Notes: a model not told the origin generated them from the letters alone. A stretch of DNA of 64,000 bases from Bryobacterales bacterium (GCA_003135055.1 PLDF01000349.1:1-64000), one strand, 5' to 3'; counted from the stretch's first letter, positions 34,825-46,753 are shown. Program-made: numbers and translations.

Positions 34825-36087
34825 TTGGCGTTAGTTGAAGGTTGCCAGCACGCGCTGGAAATTTCGGTCCCGGTTCAGGAAGTGGAAAGCGAAACCGCGC
34901 GCGTCATCGCCGACGTGCAGAAGAAGGCCAAGCTCCAGGGCTTCCGTCCGGGCAAAGCGCCGGCTTCCATGATTCGCAAGTATTACGCCGGCGATATCCG
35001 GAAAAAGGTGCTCGAAGCCCTCGTCCCCAAGTTTCTGAACAAGCAGTTCGAGGCCGAAAACCTCAACGTCGTGGGCACGCCGGATATCACCGAAGTCCAT
35101 CTCAACGATGGCGAGCCGCTGCGCTTCAAGGCCAAATTCGAAGTGGTCCCCGAAATCGAGTTGAAGGATTATAAGGACGTCGAGGTGCCTTACCACGATC
35201 CGGAAATCTCCGACGAAGACGTGAGCCTGAGAATCGAAGAGCTCCGCGGCCAGAAGGCCGACTACGCCAACGTAGATCCGCGCCCCGTGGAAGTTGGCGA
35301 CCATGCCGTGGTCGCGCTCGAAAGCCTTTCGGGTGTGGAAGGCGAACCGGTGAAGACCGACGAAGTCGTGCTTGAGATCGGCGGCGGCGATACGCTCCCT
35401 GCCTTCACCGAAAACCTCCTCGGCGTCACCCCCGGCCGCGAACTCGAGTTCGAGGTGCCGTATCCCGCGGATTATGGCGCCGCGCGCCTCGCGGGCCGAA
35501 CCGTCAGGTTTCACGCCACCCTTAAGGGCATTCGCAAGAAGGAGCTCCCCGAGCTCAACGACGAATTTGCGCAGGATCTGGGCGATTACCGCACCGTCGA
35601 CGAGTTGCGCGAATCCGTCCGGAAGAACATCTTCGCGCAGCGGCAAATCGAGGCCCAAGAGGCGGCCAAGAACGAGTTGGTGGAAAAACTGGTCGACAGT
35701 CACGAGTTTCCGGTGCCGGAAGCGTTCGTCGACCGTCAGATCCGCAACCGCGTCGAGCAGAGCCTGCGCGCCATGGCGGCGGAAGGCATCGACCCCGGCA
35801 ATATCAAGCTCGATTGGGCAAAGGTGAAGGAAACACAGCGCGATAAGGCTCTCCGCGAAGTCAAGGCATCCATGCTGCTGGCCCGCATTTCCGAGCGCGA
35901 GTCCATTCACACCACTCGCGACGAAGTCGATAAAGAGGTTGAGCGCGTTGCGCGGCAACAGCGGGAACCGGTGGCCGCCGTGCGGATGCGCTTTGAGAAG
36001 GACGGCACGATCAGCCGTATCGCCAGCCACATCCAAACCGAGAAAACGCTTAACTATTTGTTCGAACACGCCCGGAAAACGGCATAA
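34825..36087 (+). CDS. tig: Trigger factor
   Basis: A 420-residue ribosome-associated chaperone and peptidyl-prolyl isomerase. The ribosome-binding signature GFRPGKAPASMIRKYYAGDI is at residues 39-58. The FKBP-like domain spans about 150-235 and is weakly conserved, as is common. The C-terminal chaperone arms are long and charged (ELRESVRKNIFAQRQIEAQE). A TTG at 34825 is the best start, since ALVEGCQHALEISVPVQEVE is the normal family N-terminus. It heads the tig-clpX-lon block. Confidence 0.96.
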   Translation: MALVEGCQHALEISVPVQEVESETARVIADVQKKAKLQGFRPGKAPASMIRKYYAGDIRKKVLEALVPKFLNKQFEAENLNVVGTPDITEVHLNDGEPLRFKAKFEVVPEIELKDYKDVEVPYHDPEISDEDVSLRIEELRGQKADYANVDPRPVEVGDHAVVALESLSGVEGEPVKTDEVVLEIGGGDTLPAFTENLLGVTPGRELEFEVPYPADYGAARLAGRTVRFHATLKGIRKKELPELNDEFAQDLGDYRTVDELRESVRKNIFAQRQIEAQEAAKNELVEKLVDSHEFPVPEAFVDRQIRNRVEQSLRAMAAEGIDPGNIKLDWAKVKETQRDKALREVKASMLLARISERESIHTTRDEVDKEVERVARQQREPVAAVRMRFEKDGTISRIASHIQTEKTLNYLFEHARKTA

Positions 36088-36291
36088 ATTCCCAAAAAAC
36101 GGCATAGATAGGATTACCGCCATAAAAGATATGAACCGCGCCACACAGTACCCCACTCGGCGGGGGTTATCGACTAGGGAATTGCTAAGATTGCCCTTTC
36201 AGGCGATAATAGAGACGAAGACGTACCCGGTGGGAGGCCTCTGCCCCTGCGGCAGGAGTAAAAACCCAATGGCTGAACAGGAGATAACTGC
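36088..36291. other. tig-clpX spacer, clpP not present
   Basis: In many bacteria clpP lies between tig and clpX. Here only 204 bases separate them, with no ClpP sequence. A short frame from ATG 36132 ends exactly on the clpX start (TTGA at 36292-36295) and might couple translation, but its coding value is doubtful. Confidence 0.6.
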
Positions 36292-37560
36292 TTGAAGCGT
36301 GCCGGATCCGACGATGCTTTGCGCTGTTCGTTTTGCCATAAGAGCCAGGACGTAGTTGGTAAGCTCATCTCCTCGCCCAGCGACTACCCTCGGGCGTATA
36401 TCTGCGATGAGTGCATCGCGGTCTGCAATTCCATCCTCGAAGACGACAAGGTCGAGCCTCCTTCCGGGTCTCCCAACAAGATCCCCAAGCCGCTTGAGGT
36501 CAAGGAATTCCTCGATCAGTACGTGATCGGGCAGGAAGCCACCAAAAAGAAGCTCGCCGTCGCCGTATACAACCACTGCAAGCGGATTCACATGAACCGC
36601 ATGCGCAATTCCGAAGTCGAGCTGCAGAAATCCAACATCCTGCTGATCGGCCCCACCGGCACCGGCAAGACGCTGATGGCGCAGACCCTGGCCAAGATCC
36701 TCGATGTGCCGTTCGCCATTGTCGACGCCACCACCCTCACCGAAGCGGGCTATGTCGGCGAGGACGTGGAAAACATCATTCTCAAGCTGCTGCAGGCCGC
36801 CGATGGCGACGTGCAGAAGTGCCAGCAGGGCATCATCTACATCGACGAGATCGACAAGATTTGCCGTAAGGACGAGAACCCGTCCATCACTCGCGACGTT
36901 TCGGGCGAGGGCGTGCAGCAGGCGCTGCTGAAGATTCTCGAAGGCACGGTGGCCAACGTTCCTCCGCAGGGCGGGCGCAAGCACCCGCACCAGGAATTCA
37001 CGCCGGTCGATACCACCAATATCCTGTTCATCTGCGGCGGCGCGTTTGTGGGTCTCGAAAAGGTGATTGCGCGGCGCACCGGCAAGAAGTCCATCGGTTT
37101 CGTGCAGGAAGAGGAAAAGAGCGTCTCGCGCGGTTCCATCAGCGGCCGCCGCGATATCGATTTGCTCACGCAAGTGCAGCCGCTCGACCTGATCAAGTTC
37201 GGCTTTATACCCGAATTTATCGGCCGCATGCCGGTTACGGCCGTGCTGGAAGATCTCGACCGCTCGGCGCTGATTCAAATTCTGAGCAAGCCGAAGAACG
37301 CTATCATTAAGCAGTATCAGAAGCTCTTCGAATTTGAAAACGTCCGCCTGCGGTTCAACGACGATGCCCTCGAAGCCATCGCCGACCTCGCCATGGAGCG
37401 TAAAGTGGGCGCCCGCGGCCTGCGCATGATCCTGGAAGACCTGATGCTCGATTTGATGTATTATTTACCTTCCTACAAGAAGGTTCGCGAGTTCCAGGTT
37501 ACGCGGGAGATGGTATTGTCGCAGAAGATCAGTCTCACGCTATTAGAAAAGGCCGGTTAA
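36292..37560 (+). CDS. clpX: ATP-dependent protease ATPase subunit ClpX
   Basis: A 422-residue AAA+ unfoldase. The N-terminal zinc-binding domain is [18 protein letters not shown] then CDECIAVC. Walker A is GPTGTGKT, Walker B is [10 protein letters not shown], and the pore and sensor motifs are normal. The IGF loop that docks on ClpP is intact ([10 protein letters not shown]), so a ClpP encoded elsewhere is expected. It has a TTG start with AGGAGA eight bases before. Confidence 0.97.
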   Translation: MKRAGSDDALRCSFCHKSQDVVGKLISSPSDYPRAYICDECIAVCNSILEDDKVEPPSGSPNKIPKPLEVKEFLDQYVIGQEATKKKLAVAVYNHCKRIHMNRMRNSEVELQKSNILLIGPTGTGKTLMAQTLAKILDVPFAIVDATTLTEAGYVGEDVENIILKLLQAADGDVQKCQQGIIYIDEIDKICRKDENPSITRDVSGEGVQQALLKILEGTVANVPPQGGRKHPHQEFTPVDTTNILFICGGAFVGLEKVIARRTGKKSIGFVQEEEKSVSRGSISGRRDIDLLTQVQPLDLIKFGFIPEFIGRMPVTAVLEDLDRSALIQILSKPKNAIIKQYQKLFEFENVRLRFNDDALEAIADLAMERKVGARGLRMILEDLMLDLMYYLPSYKKVREFQVTREMVLSQKISLTLLEKAG

Positions 37561-37636
37561 CGCGCGGCTTCGCGATCCGTTCCTGCCCATAACAAGCCGC
37601 CAAAAGTCCGGGGACGTGGTTTCCCCGGGGAGAACA

Positions 37637-40051
37637 ATGCTTACCTCAAAGGAAAAATCCGACACCAAACGCCTGCCAATGATGCCCATCCGTGAGGTGG
37701 TCATCTTTCCGTACATGATGACCCCCTTCGTGGTGGGACGCGAATCGAGCGTCCGCGCCCTTGAAGAGGCCATGTCCGGGGACAAGAAAATCTTCCTCGC
37801 CGCGCAGCACGACGCCACCGTGGACGAGCCCGAGCCCAACGAAATCTACTCGGTGGGCACTATTGTAAACATCGTACAGAGCCTGCGGCTGCCCGACGGC
37901 AATATCAAAGTATTGGTGGAGGGCGTGGAGCGCGCCAAGGTGGTCTCGGTTTCCGACGACGAAGGTTTCTTCCGCGCCATCGTCCGCACCGCGAATTACA
38001 AGATTGAAACCGGCCCCCAGCTCGATGCGCTCATCAGCCGCGTCACCGGCCTGTTTGAACAGTACGTCAAGCTCAGCCAGAATCTCAACTACGAGACCAT
38101 GATCGCCGCCATCCGCGTGGACGACCCCGGCAAGCTCTCGGACACGGTGGGCGCGAACCTGCAGCTCACCATAGAAGAGAAGCAGGAGCTCCTCGAAATC
38201 TTCGACCCCATCGACCGGCTGACGCGCGTAGCCGAGATGCTCGATATCGAGATTGAAAAGCTCAATGTCGACCGCACCATCCAGGGCCGCGTGAAGCGCC
38301 AGATGGAAAAGGCGCAAAAAGAGTATTACCTCAACGAAAAAATCAAGGCCATCCAAAAAGAGCTCGGCCGCGGCGAAAAGAGCGAAATCGACGAGCTGAA
38401 GAAGCGCATTGAAACCGCGGGCATGACTCCGGACGCGTTAGAGAAGGCCATGGCGGAGTTGAAGCGCCTCGAAAACATGCCGCCCATGTCGGCCGAATCC
38501 ACCGTGTCGCGCAACTACCTCGACTGGCTGCTGGCGGTGCCGTGGAAGAAGAAATCGAAAGAGATTCGCGATCTGCGATTTGCGGAAACGGTGCTCGAAG
38601 CCGACCATTATGGGTTGGAAAAGATCAAGGAGCGCATCCTCGAGTTTCTGGCCGTCCGCCGGCTGGTGAAGAATCCCAAGGGCTCCATTCTGTGCTTCGT
38701 CGGGCCTCCGGGCGTGGGTAAGACCTCGCTCGGCATGTCCATCGCCAAAGCCACCGGACGCAAGTTCGTGCGCATGTCGCTCGGCGGCGTTCGCGATGAA
38801 GCGGAAGTGCGCGGCCACCGCCGCACCTATATTGGCGCGCTGCCCGGCCAGATCATACAGATGATGAAGAAAGCGGGGACCAAGAACCCGGTCTTCATGC
38901 TGGACGAAGTCGACAAGATGTCGACCGATTTCCGCGGCGATCCTTCGGCCGCGCTGCTCGAAGTGCTCGACCCGGAGCAGAACTTCATGTACGTCGATCA
39001 CTATCTCGACGTGGAGTACGACCTGAGCCAGGTCTTCTTCATCGCCACCGCCAATGTGCTGCACACCATTCCGCCGGCGCTGCAGGACCGCATGGAAGTG
39101 ATCCGCCTTTCGGGCTACACCGAGCTCGAAAAGATGGAAATCGCCAAGAAGTTCCTGGTCCGCAAGCAGGTGGAGCAGACCGGACTTTCCAAGGACAGAA
39201 TCGAGTTCACCGATGAAGGCGTCAACGGCCTGATTCAGTACTACACGCGCGAAGCCGGCGTGCGCAATCTGGAGCGCGAAATCGGCAACGTGTGCCGCAA
39301 GATCGCCCGGCAAGTGGTCAATTCGTCGACCGGCAAGGATAAGAAAACTCTCGGCAAGGCCGTGATCGACGGCGTCAAGCTTACCGATCTGCTGGGGCCC
39401 TGGAAATTCCGCGACTTGGGCGTGGAAAAGAAGAACGAAGTGGGTTCGGCCGTTGGCCTCGCATGGACCGAAGTGGGCGGCCAGATTCTCACCACGGAAT
39501 GCTCCCTGATGGCGGGCAAAGGCAAGCTCACTATCACCGGCAAGCTGGGCGAAGTAATGCAGGAATCGGCGCAGGCGGCATTCAGTTATATCCGTTCGCG
39601 CGCACTCACGCTCGGTCTGCCGCGCGATTTCTACCGCAACCTCGACGTACATCTGCACATTCCCGAAGGCGCCATTCCGAAGGATGGGCCATCGGCCGGC
39701 ATCACCATGGCGACCACCATTTGCAGCGCTCTTACCGGCATTCCGGTGCGCGCGGACGTGGCCATGACCGGCGAGATAACGCTGCGTGGGAGGGTGCTGC
39801 CCATCGGCGGGCTCAAAGAGAAGCTGATGGCGGCCCATCGTCATGGCATCATGGAAGCGATCATGCCTCGGGAGAACGAGAGAGACCTCGTCGACATCCC
39901 CGACGCCATCAAGAAAACTATGAAGCTGCACTTCGTCGACTCCATGGACGAAGTCCTGCGCATCGCCCTCGAGCGGGAAATTGTCGCTCTGCCGGTTCCG
40001 GGGGTTGCGCCGCTAGTGGATGTGATACCTGAAGAAGTCGTCGCGCATTAA
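37637..40051 (+). CDS. lon: ATP-dependent Lon protease
   Basis: An 804-residue LonA-type protease. The N-terminal substrate domain begins [20 protein letters not shown]. The AAA+ module has Walker [10 protein letters not shown] and [11 protein letters not shown]. The protease domain carries the catalytic Ser in [13 protein letters not shown] and Lys in [14 protein letters not shown]. The ATG at 37637 follows GGGGAGAACA and is preferred over the in-frame GTG at 37616. It follows clpX by 76 bases and probably shares its transcript. Confidence 0.97.
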   Translation: MLTSKEKSDTKRLPMMPIREVVIFPYMMTPFVVGRESSVRALEEAMSGDKKIFLAAQHDATVDEPEPNEIYSVGTIVNIVQSLRLPDGNIKVLVEGVERAKVVSVSDDEGFFRAIVRTANYKIETGPQLDALISRVTGLFEQYVKLSQNLNYETMIAAIRVDDPGKLSDTVGANLQLTIEEKQELLEIFDPIDRLTRVAEMLDIEIEKLNVDRTIQGRVKRQMEKAQKEYYLNEKIKAIQKELGRGEKSEIDELKKRIETAGMTPDALEKAMAELKRLENMPPMSAESTVSRNYLDWLLAVPWKKKSKEIRDLRFAETVLEADHYGLEKIKERILEFLAVRRLVKNPKGSILCFVGPPGVGKTSLGMSIAKATGRKFVRMSLGGVRDEAEVRGHRRTYIGALPGQIIQMMKKAGTKNPVFMLDEVDKMSTDFRGDPSAALLEVLDPEQNFMYVDHYLDVEYDLSQVFFIATANVLHTIPPALQDRMEVIRLSGYTELEKMEIAKKFLVRKQVEQTGLSKDRIEFTDEGVNGLIQYYTREAGVRNLEREIGNVCRKIARQVVNSSTGKDKKTLGKAVIDGVKLTDLLGPWKFRDLGVEKKNEVGSAVGLAWTEVGGQILTTECSLMAGKGKLTITGKLGEVMQESAQAAFSYIRSRALTLGLPRDFYRNLDVHLHIPEGAIPKDGPSAGITMATTICSALTGIPVRADVAMTGEITLRGRVLPIGGLKEKLMAAHRHGIMEAIMPRENERDLVDIPDAIKKTMKLHFVDSMDEVLRIALEREIVALPVPGVAPLVDVIPEEVVAH

Positions 40052-40055
40052 TGCA

Positions 40056-40320
40056 TGTGGGGCAGGCAATCCTGCCTGCAGCCGCCTTTCAGGCGGCTCT
40101 TTCGAGCCGCATGTCGGCCAGGCCCCCCGGTCCGTTTCCGCGGGGCGTCTTGCGCACCAGGGTGCCGGCCATAGGCCGTATGTAGGACAGGCCCCCCGGC
40201 CTGTCTCCGTAGGGGCATGTCCCGGCCAGGACGGTGGGCAAGTCCCTTCTCAGGGCAGCGGGCATGTCGCATCCCGGGGCGCTGGGTATGGCCCGTCCCA
40301 GGGCGCGAGGCATGTGGCGT
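40056..40320. repeat. Cluster of degenerate hairpin units between lon and engB
   Basis: It starts with a full two-hairpin element, form A (40056-40104: GGGGCAGGCAATCCTGCC, then GCCGCCTTTCAGGCGGC). At least four diverged units follow, each beginning with GCATGT or GTATGT and carrying CAGGCCCCCCGG-like centres (about 40110, 40177, 40211, 40262). The last GCATGTGGCGTCCC overlaps the engB start codon at 40314. Long paired structures in the lon-engB spacer are likely. Confidence 0.75.
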
Positions 40321-40852
40321 CCCAACGGGTGGAATTTGTAGTAAGCTCAGGGAAGCCGGACCTTTTCCCCAAGGACCGGTTGCCCGAAGTCGCTTTTTTA
40401 GGGAGAAGCAACGTAGGCAAGTCCAGCCTGCTGAACGCCCTCACAGGGCAGAAACGGCTGGCATTCACAAGTAATACCCCGGGTCGAACGCAAACGATCA
40501 ACTTTTATCGTATCGATGGAGCGTTTTATTTCGTCGATTTACCCGGATATGGTTACGCTCGGGTTCCGCTGCCCATAGTGGCGGAATGGAAGAATCTGAT
40601 TGAGCATTATTTGGAGAAAAGGGAAACCCTGAAGCTTTCCTGCCTGATCCTCGATACCCGCCGCGGATGGATGGATAAAGATCTGGACCTGAAGCGGTGG
40701 CTTGAGCATCATGGCAGGCCGTACCTGGTAGTAGCCACAAAGACCGACAAATTGAATCGAACCGATCAAGAGCGCGGTTTGCTCGCCATCCGCAAGGAAG
40801 GCGTGGAACCGCTGCCGTTCTCGGCCGTTAGCGGCCGGGGAGTGAGGGAAAT

Positions 40853-42595
<1,743 letters not shown>

Positions 42596-42596
42596 T

Positions 42597-42712
42597 GTAC
42601 GACAGACCTCCCGGTCTGTCGCGGGCTTCCGCTGGGCTATGTAGCACAGCCCCCTGGTCTAAGTGGGGCAGACCCCCCGGTCTGCGCGGGTCCCCCTGGA
42701 CCCGCTTCGCGC
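42597..42712. repeat. Several dispersed-family hairpins after rho
   Basis: GACAGACCTCCCGGTCTGTC (42602-42621), GGGGCAGACCCCCCGGTCTG and GCGGGTCCCCCTGGACCCGC occur in a row, all with CCCCCGG/TGG centres and different paired stems. They may act in the rho 3' region as a terminator, but they are members of the dispersed family. Confidence 0.75.
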
Positions 42713-42758
42713 CCTGTGCGAGGCGCCGGGGCCAAGTTCGCCGCCGCCAAATCGCCCG

Positions 42759-43649
42759 CTACTTCTGCGAGTTCTCCACCGGCAATTCCGGATGGCGCGC
42801 CCACTCTTCCCACGAGCCGTCGAAGAGCCGCACGTCGTAGCCCAGGTAGCGTGAAACGAAATACAACAAACTGGCCTGCTGGCCGATGTGGCAATAGGCC
42901 ACGATCTGGTCGCCGGTCTTGACGCCGGCGGCGCGGAACTGCTGCTGCAATGCCTCGGCCGATTTCAGCTTGCCCGTCTCGTCCAGCAGGGAACCGTAAG
43001 GAATGCTGGTTGCGCCGGCGATATGTCCGGCGCGATTCCGGGAGGCGCTGGCGCCAGTGTAGTATTGCGGATCGCGCGCGTCGACGATGTCAGTTCCGGC
43101 GTGCCGCAGATTGGCGCGAACGTAGTCGAGGCTGGCGATGACGTCGGTCTGCGGGCAGGGTGTGATCTTGCCGGGCTTGACGGCGCGAACGTCGGTGGTG
43201 ACGCTCCTCGATTCCGCCTGCCAGATCGGCAGTCCGCCGTCGAGGATCGAGGTTCGGGCGCCCAGCCCCATCGCATCGAGCGTCAGATAGACGCGGGCCG
43301 TTTGCGTACTCCAATTGCCGGTCATGTACAGCACGATGCGGGAATCGCCGGTCACTCCGAGTTTGCCGAAAGTCTCAGCCAGTTCCGGCATAGGCGGCAA
43401 CTCGAGCGTCAGTCCGCCTTGCGCGCTCATGTCGTGGTAATCCAAATAAAGCGAGCCTGGAATATGGGCCTTCGCGTACTCGCTCTTGTCGCCGACGGCG
43501 AGGACGACCAGGTTAGCATCGTTCTGATGGGCCGCCAGCCAGGTCGTGGCGACGACCATGCTGCTACGGTCTCCGTGGCCGCCACAGGGTGCGGCCAGAA
43601 AGGTGGCGGGAGTCGCAAAGAGCACAGCGGCTAAGATCAAGGTGCGCAT
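42759..43649 (-). CDS. Secreted two-domain rhodanese (thiosulfate sulfurtransferase)
   Basis: A 296-residue protein with signal peptide MRTLILAAVLFATPATFLAA. The start at 43649 is preceded by GAAGAGG. Two rhodanese domains follow: the first (SEYAKAHIPGSLYLDYHDMS) lacks the active Cys, having MTGNWSTQTA at that place. The second has the CHIGQQASLLYFV loop with the catalytic Cys. This is the usual layout of thiosulfate and mercaptopyruvate sulfurtransferases. Export suggests periplasmic sulfur or cyanide chemistry; no neighbour supports a specific pathway. Confidence 0.9.
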   Translation of the reverse strand: MRTLILAAVLFATPATFLAAPCGGHGDRSSMVVATTWLAAHQNDANLVVLAVGDKSEYAKAHIPGSLYLDYHDMSAQGGLTLELPPMPELAETFGKLGVTGDSRIVLYMTGNWSTQTARVYLTLDAMGLGARTSILDGGLPIWQAESRSVTTDVRAVKPGKITPCPQTDVIASLDYVRANLRHAGTDIVDARDPQYYTGASASRNRAGHIAGATSIPYGSLLDETGKLKSAEALQQQFRAAGVKTGDQIVAYCHIGQQASLLYFVSRYLGYDVRLFDGSWEEWARHPELPVENSQK

Positions 43650-43729
43650 GATGGCCTCTTCTTTAAGTCGCTTACAACTATATCGTAATGCGCCGTAGTA
43701 TGCAATGTATACTATCCACTCATTTCTTT

Positions 43730-43870
43730 TGTGGGGCAGGTTGCCAAACCTGCTGCCGATTGGTAAATCGGCCTGCCGCGAGGAGGCCACCGGACTCTGA
43801 CAGCACGGCCGCTATGTGGGGCGGCCAATCCTGGCTGCCGCCGGCTTTCCAGCCGGCGCCTCGGCGCAGG
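43730..43870. repeat. Dispersed elements, forms C and B
   Basis: TGTGGGGCAGGTTGCCAAAC with CCTGC, then GCCGATTGGTAAATCGGC, forms one two-hairpin unit (about 43731-43780). GGGGCGGCCAATCCTGGC then GCCGGCTTTCCAGCCGGC forms another (43815-43862). Both keep the order stem 1, stem 2, but with different base pairs. Confidence 0.75.
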
Positions 43871-44006
43871 GCGCTGCGCCGGCAGCTAGTCTAGGAGGTG
43901 GGAGTTGAAGGGTCGGCGAAACGCAAGGGCGCCGCCGCGAGGCGGAGCCAAAAAGAACCGCAGAAGCCGTAAACCGGATGATCAATTCCTTGGTAAATTG
44001 CATTTG

Positions 44007-45782
44007 ATGAATAAACTCGCTCTGGCCATGTTTGCCGCCGCCGTGCCGATGCTCGCTCAGAATTACGCCCTTGGCCCCGATTCCCTGCCCCAGCCCGGCG
44101 TGCCCAAGGGATCTGTCACGAAATACAAGCTGCCGCCCGGCAAGTTCTACCCTGGCACGCCGCACGATTATTCCATCTACGTGCCAGCGCAATACGACGC
44201 CGCCAAACCCACGCCGTTCATGATCTTCTTCGATGGCAACGGATCGATCAACGGCGGCGAGCATGCCCCCACGGTCTTCGACAACCTCATCGCCAAACAC
44301 GAGCTGCCGCCGCTGATCGGCATCTTCATCGACCCAGGCGTTCTGCCCGCCGTCTCCTCTGAGGCGCAGAACCGCTTTGAGCGCGTCTTCGAGTACGATT
44401 CGCTGAGCGATCGCTATGCCAGCTTCCTCATCGAGGAAGTGATCCCCGCGGTCGCCAAAAAGTACAATCTCTCGCACGACCCGAACGACCGGGGTCTTGT
44501 GGGTACCAGCACCGGAGCCGTCTGCGCCTTCGCGGCCGCGTGGAACCGCCCCGACCAGTTCCGCCGCGTCGTCAGTTTCATCGGCACCTATGTCGCCATG
44601 AAGGGCGCCGACGCTTTGCCCGCGCTCATTCGCAAGACCGAGCCGAAACCCATCCGCATCTTCCTGCAGGATGGCAAGAACGACCACATCGTTCCCGCCG
44701 AACCCTTCGGCACTTTCTATGCCGGCAACTGGCCCATCAACAATCAGGTGATGTTCGAAGCCTTCGAAGCGGCCGGTTATGACGTCAAGTTGACCATTGG
44801 CGAAGGCGGCCACGACAAGCGGCAAGGCTCGGCCATCATGCCCGACGTCCTTCGCTGGCTGTGGCGCGATTACCCGAGCCCCATCGCGGTACATGAGCCC
44901 GCGTCCATGAGTCAGCCCGGATGGGACCCGCGCGGCAAAGTCTATTCCACCGTTTCGGCCGGCAAGCCGTGGGAACAGATCGGCGAAACGTACCGGTCCG
45001 TCGCCAGCCCCGCAACCGATAAGAACGGCAACGTATATTTCGCCGACCCGGCTGCCAATCGCATTTATAAGTCGGACCCGGATCGCAACGTCACCGTGTT
45101 CAAGGACAATTCCAGCGGCGCCACGGCGCTGGCAGCCGGGCCGGATGGACGGTTGTATGCATCGCAACTCGCGCGCAAGCGCATCGTGGCATACTCCGCC
45201 GCGGGCGGCGATGAAAAGGTAGTGGCCGCGAACGTGGAAGCGAGCGGCATCGCGGTCACCGCGAAGGGCGCAATTTATTTCGCCGATTCGGCCCACAAGA
45301 CGGTTGGCTATATCGACGCCGGCGGCAAGACCCGTACCGTTTACAGCGGCGGTGAAATCGCGCTGCCGTCGTCCGTCGCGCTCTCGCCCGATCAGGCCAT
45401 GCTTATCGTGGCGGATGCCCAAGCGAGATTCGCGTGGTCGTTTCAGCTCGCGCCCGACGGCTCGCTGATGGACGGCGAACCGTTCTATCGCCTGGAGATG
45501 CCGGAAACGGGATGGATGAGCGGCATCGAGGGAGTCGCGGAAGACTCCATCGGTCAGATCTATTTCGCCACCCCGCTGGGGATTCAAGTTTGCGAGGCCA
45601 ATGGCCGCGTCGCCCAGATTCTGAATCCTCCCGAGCACGGAAGCATTACGAGCGTCGCCTTTGCCGGAAAGGATCTGAATTGGCTCTACGTCACCGAAGG
45701 CGGCAAACTCTTCCGCCGCCCCGTCAAAGTGAAAGGCAACGCGCCGTGGGCTCCAGTGAAGCCGCCCAAGCCGCCGTTGTAG
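44007..45782 (+). CDS. Secreted esterase (enterochelin esterase-like) with beta-propeller domain
   Basis: A 591-residue protein, signal peptide MNKLALAMFAAAVPMLAQ. Residues 40-300 form an alpha/beta-hydrolase of the enterochelin-esterase type: MIFFDGNGSINGGEHAPTVF, the nucleophile in LVGTSTGAVCAFAA, and GEGGHDKRQG with the likely catalytic His. Residues 310-590 are an SMP-30/gluconolactonase-like beta-propeller (SVASPATDKNGNVYFADPAA). The fusion suggests sugar-ester or lactone hydrolysis outside the cell. An alternative TTG start at 43905 has a perfect AGGAGGT and would add 34 basic residues. Confidence 0.85.
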   Translation: MNKLALAMFAAAVPMLAQNYALGPDSLPQPGVPKGSVTKYKLPPGKFYPGTPHDYSIYVPAQYDAAKPTPFMIFFDGNGSINGGEHAPTVFDNLIAKHELPPLIGIFIDPGVLPAVSSEAQNRFERVFEYDSLSDRYASFLIEEVIPAVAKKYNLSHDPNDRGLVGTSTGAVCAFAAAWNRPDQFRRVVSFIGTYVAMKGADALPALIRKTEPKPIRIFLQDGKNDHIVPAEPFGTFYAGNWPINNQVMFEAFEAAGYDVKLTIGEGGHDKRQGSAIMPDVLRWLWRDYPSPIAVHEPASMSQPGWDPRGKVYSTVSAGKPWEQIGETYRSVASPATDKNGNVYFADPAANRIYKSDPDRNVTVFKDNSSGATALAAGPDGRLYASQLARKRIVAYSAAGGDEKVVAANVEASGIAVTAKGAIYFADSAHKTVGYIDAGGKTRTVYSGGEIALPSSVALSPDQAMLIVADAQARFAWSFQLAPDGSLMDGEPFYRLEMPETGWMSGIEGVAEDSIGQIYFATPLGIQVCEANGRVAQILNPPEHGSITSVAFAGKDLNWLYVTEGGKLFRRPVKVKGNAPWAPVKPPKPPL

Positions 45783-45822
45783 GATACGTCGTTATAATGA
45801 TGTCGTTATAAAATACGGACAC

Positions 45823-46221
45823 ATGGCCGAATTCGAAGGCATCACCCCATACCTGCATTACGACGATGTGGCCGCCATGATCGAGTGGCTCACTCGCGTA
45901 TTCGGCTTCACCGAGCGCGGACGCTGGGTGAACTCGCAAGGCGTCCTCCGCAATGCCGAGCTGTTCGCCGGCAACACCGAAGTCTGGCTGGAGGGCGATC
46001 CGGAATATTGGGCGCAGAAGGGACGCCGCCCCGAGGAGTGGATCGGCGTCTGGGTCGACGACGTCGATGCCATGTTCGATCAAGTGAAAGCCGCCGGCGT
46101 GGACGCCGCCCCCCCAGAGGACAAGTTTTATGGCATCCGTATGTTCCAGGTGACGGACCCCGAAGGATACACATGGGGCTTCATCCAACGCTGCGCCTAC
46201 GTGGCGCGGTTCGAGGAGTGA
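45823..46221 (+). CDS. VOC-family (glyoxalase/bleomycin-resistance) protein
   Basis: A 132-residue vicinal-oxygen-chelate protein. ITPYLHYDDVAAMIEWLTRV gives the first beta-alpha unit, and VWVDDVDAMFDQVKAAGVDA then VTDPEGYTWGFIQ gives the second, with metal-ligand-like His, Glu and Asp residues. Such small proteins act as dioxygenases, isomerases or ligand-binding resistance proteins; the exact activity cannot be told. The ATG at 45823 is 40 bases after the esterase gene, so one transcript is possible. Confidence 0.85.
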   Translation: MAEFEGITPYLHYDDVAAMIEWLTRVFGFTERGRWVNSQGVLRNAELFAGNTEVWLEGDPEYWAQKGRRPEEWIGVWVDDVDAMFDQVKAAGVDAAPPEDKFYGIRMFQVTDPEGYTWGFIQRCAYVARFEE

Positions 46222-46272
46222 CCTGAGGAGCAGCCCGGCGGAGACATCCCGGCTGGTTGTAAGATAGTCCGC

Positions 46273-46701
46273 ATGGCTCGATTGATTCCACTTTTGCCCA
46301 CTCGCAAGTACCTGAACCTTGCGGCGATCAAGACCATGGCCGCCGCCGCCGAGCACGAGGCTCAGAAGCGCAGCGTGCAGGTAACCATCTGCATCGTGGA
46401 TGAGAGCGGCAACCTCTTGTTTCTGCAGAAGGCCGACGGCGTGGGGCTGAACACGATCCAGTTCGCGCAGCGAAAGGCCCGCTACGCCGCGCTTTACGGC
46501 CGCCCCTCGAAAGCCGCCGCCGACCAGCTCAAGAGCGGCGATATCTCCGTGTTGGCCTTCCCGGACGCATTTCCCAACCAGGGCGGCGTGCCGATCAAGG
46601 TGGACGGGCAAACCATCGGCGCCATCGCCTGCAGTGGCGCGCCTTCGGAAGTGGACGAAGCCATCGCGCTGGCCGCGGTGGATGCGCTGCTGAAGCAGTA
46701 A
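46273..46701 (+). CDS. GlcG/HbpS-like heme-binding protein
   Basis: A 142-residue protein. It has the GlcG/HbpS pattern: AAEHEAQKRSVQVTICIVDE, SGNLLFLQKADGVGLNTIQF, QRKARYAALYGRPSKAAADQ, and VDGQTIGAIACSGAPSEVDE. HbpS binds heme in redox sensing, and GlcG is in glycolate operons; the cellular role of most members is unknown. There is no signal peptide. It lies 51 bases after the VOC gene on the same strand. Confidence 0.87.
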   Translation: MARLIPLLPTRKYLNLAAIKTMAAAAEHEAQKRSVQVTICIVDESGNLLFLQKADGVGLNTIQFAQRKARYAALYGRPSKAAADQLKSGDISVLAFPDAFPNQGGVPIKVDGQTIGAIACSGAPSEVDEAIALAAVDALLKQ

Positions 46702-46753
46702 AGCTTTCCGTCAGAGCCCCGACCGTCAGGGAGGGGTCGCCGCAAATCGCGCG

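Noticed and set aside
36132-36295. 54-codon frame ending on the clpX start
   Set aside because: It could couple translation, but it has no family and no clear ribosome-binding site; kept only as a note on the spacer.
38438-39931. Long minus-strand frames opposite lon, rho (40766-42370) and tig (34831-36156)
   Set aside because: Compositional shadows of GC-rich genes; His/Arg/Asp-rich products without family features.
40056-40320. CRISPR array between lon and engB
   Set aside because: Units differ in length and sequence, there are no constant spacer lengths and no cas genes; it is a hairpin repeat cluster.
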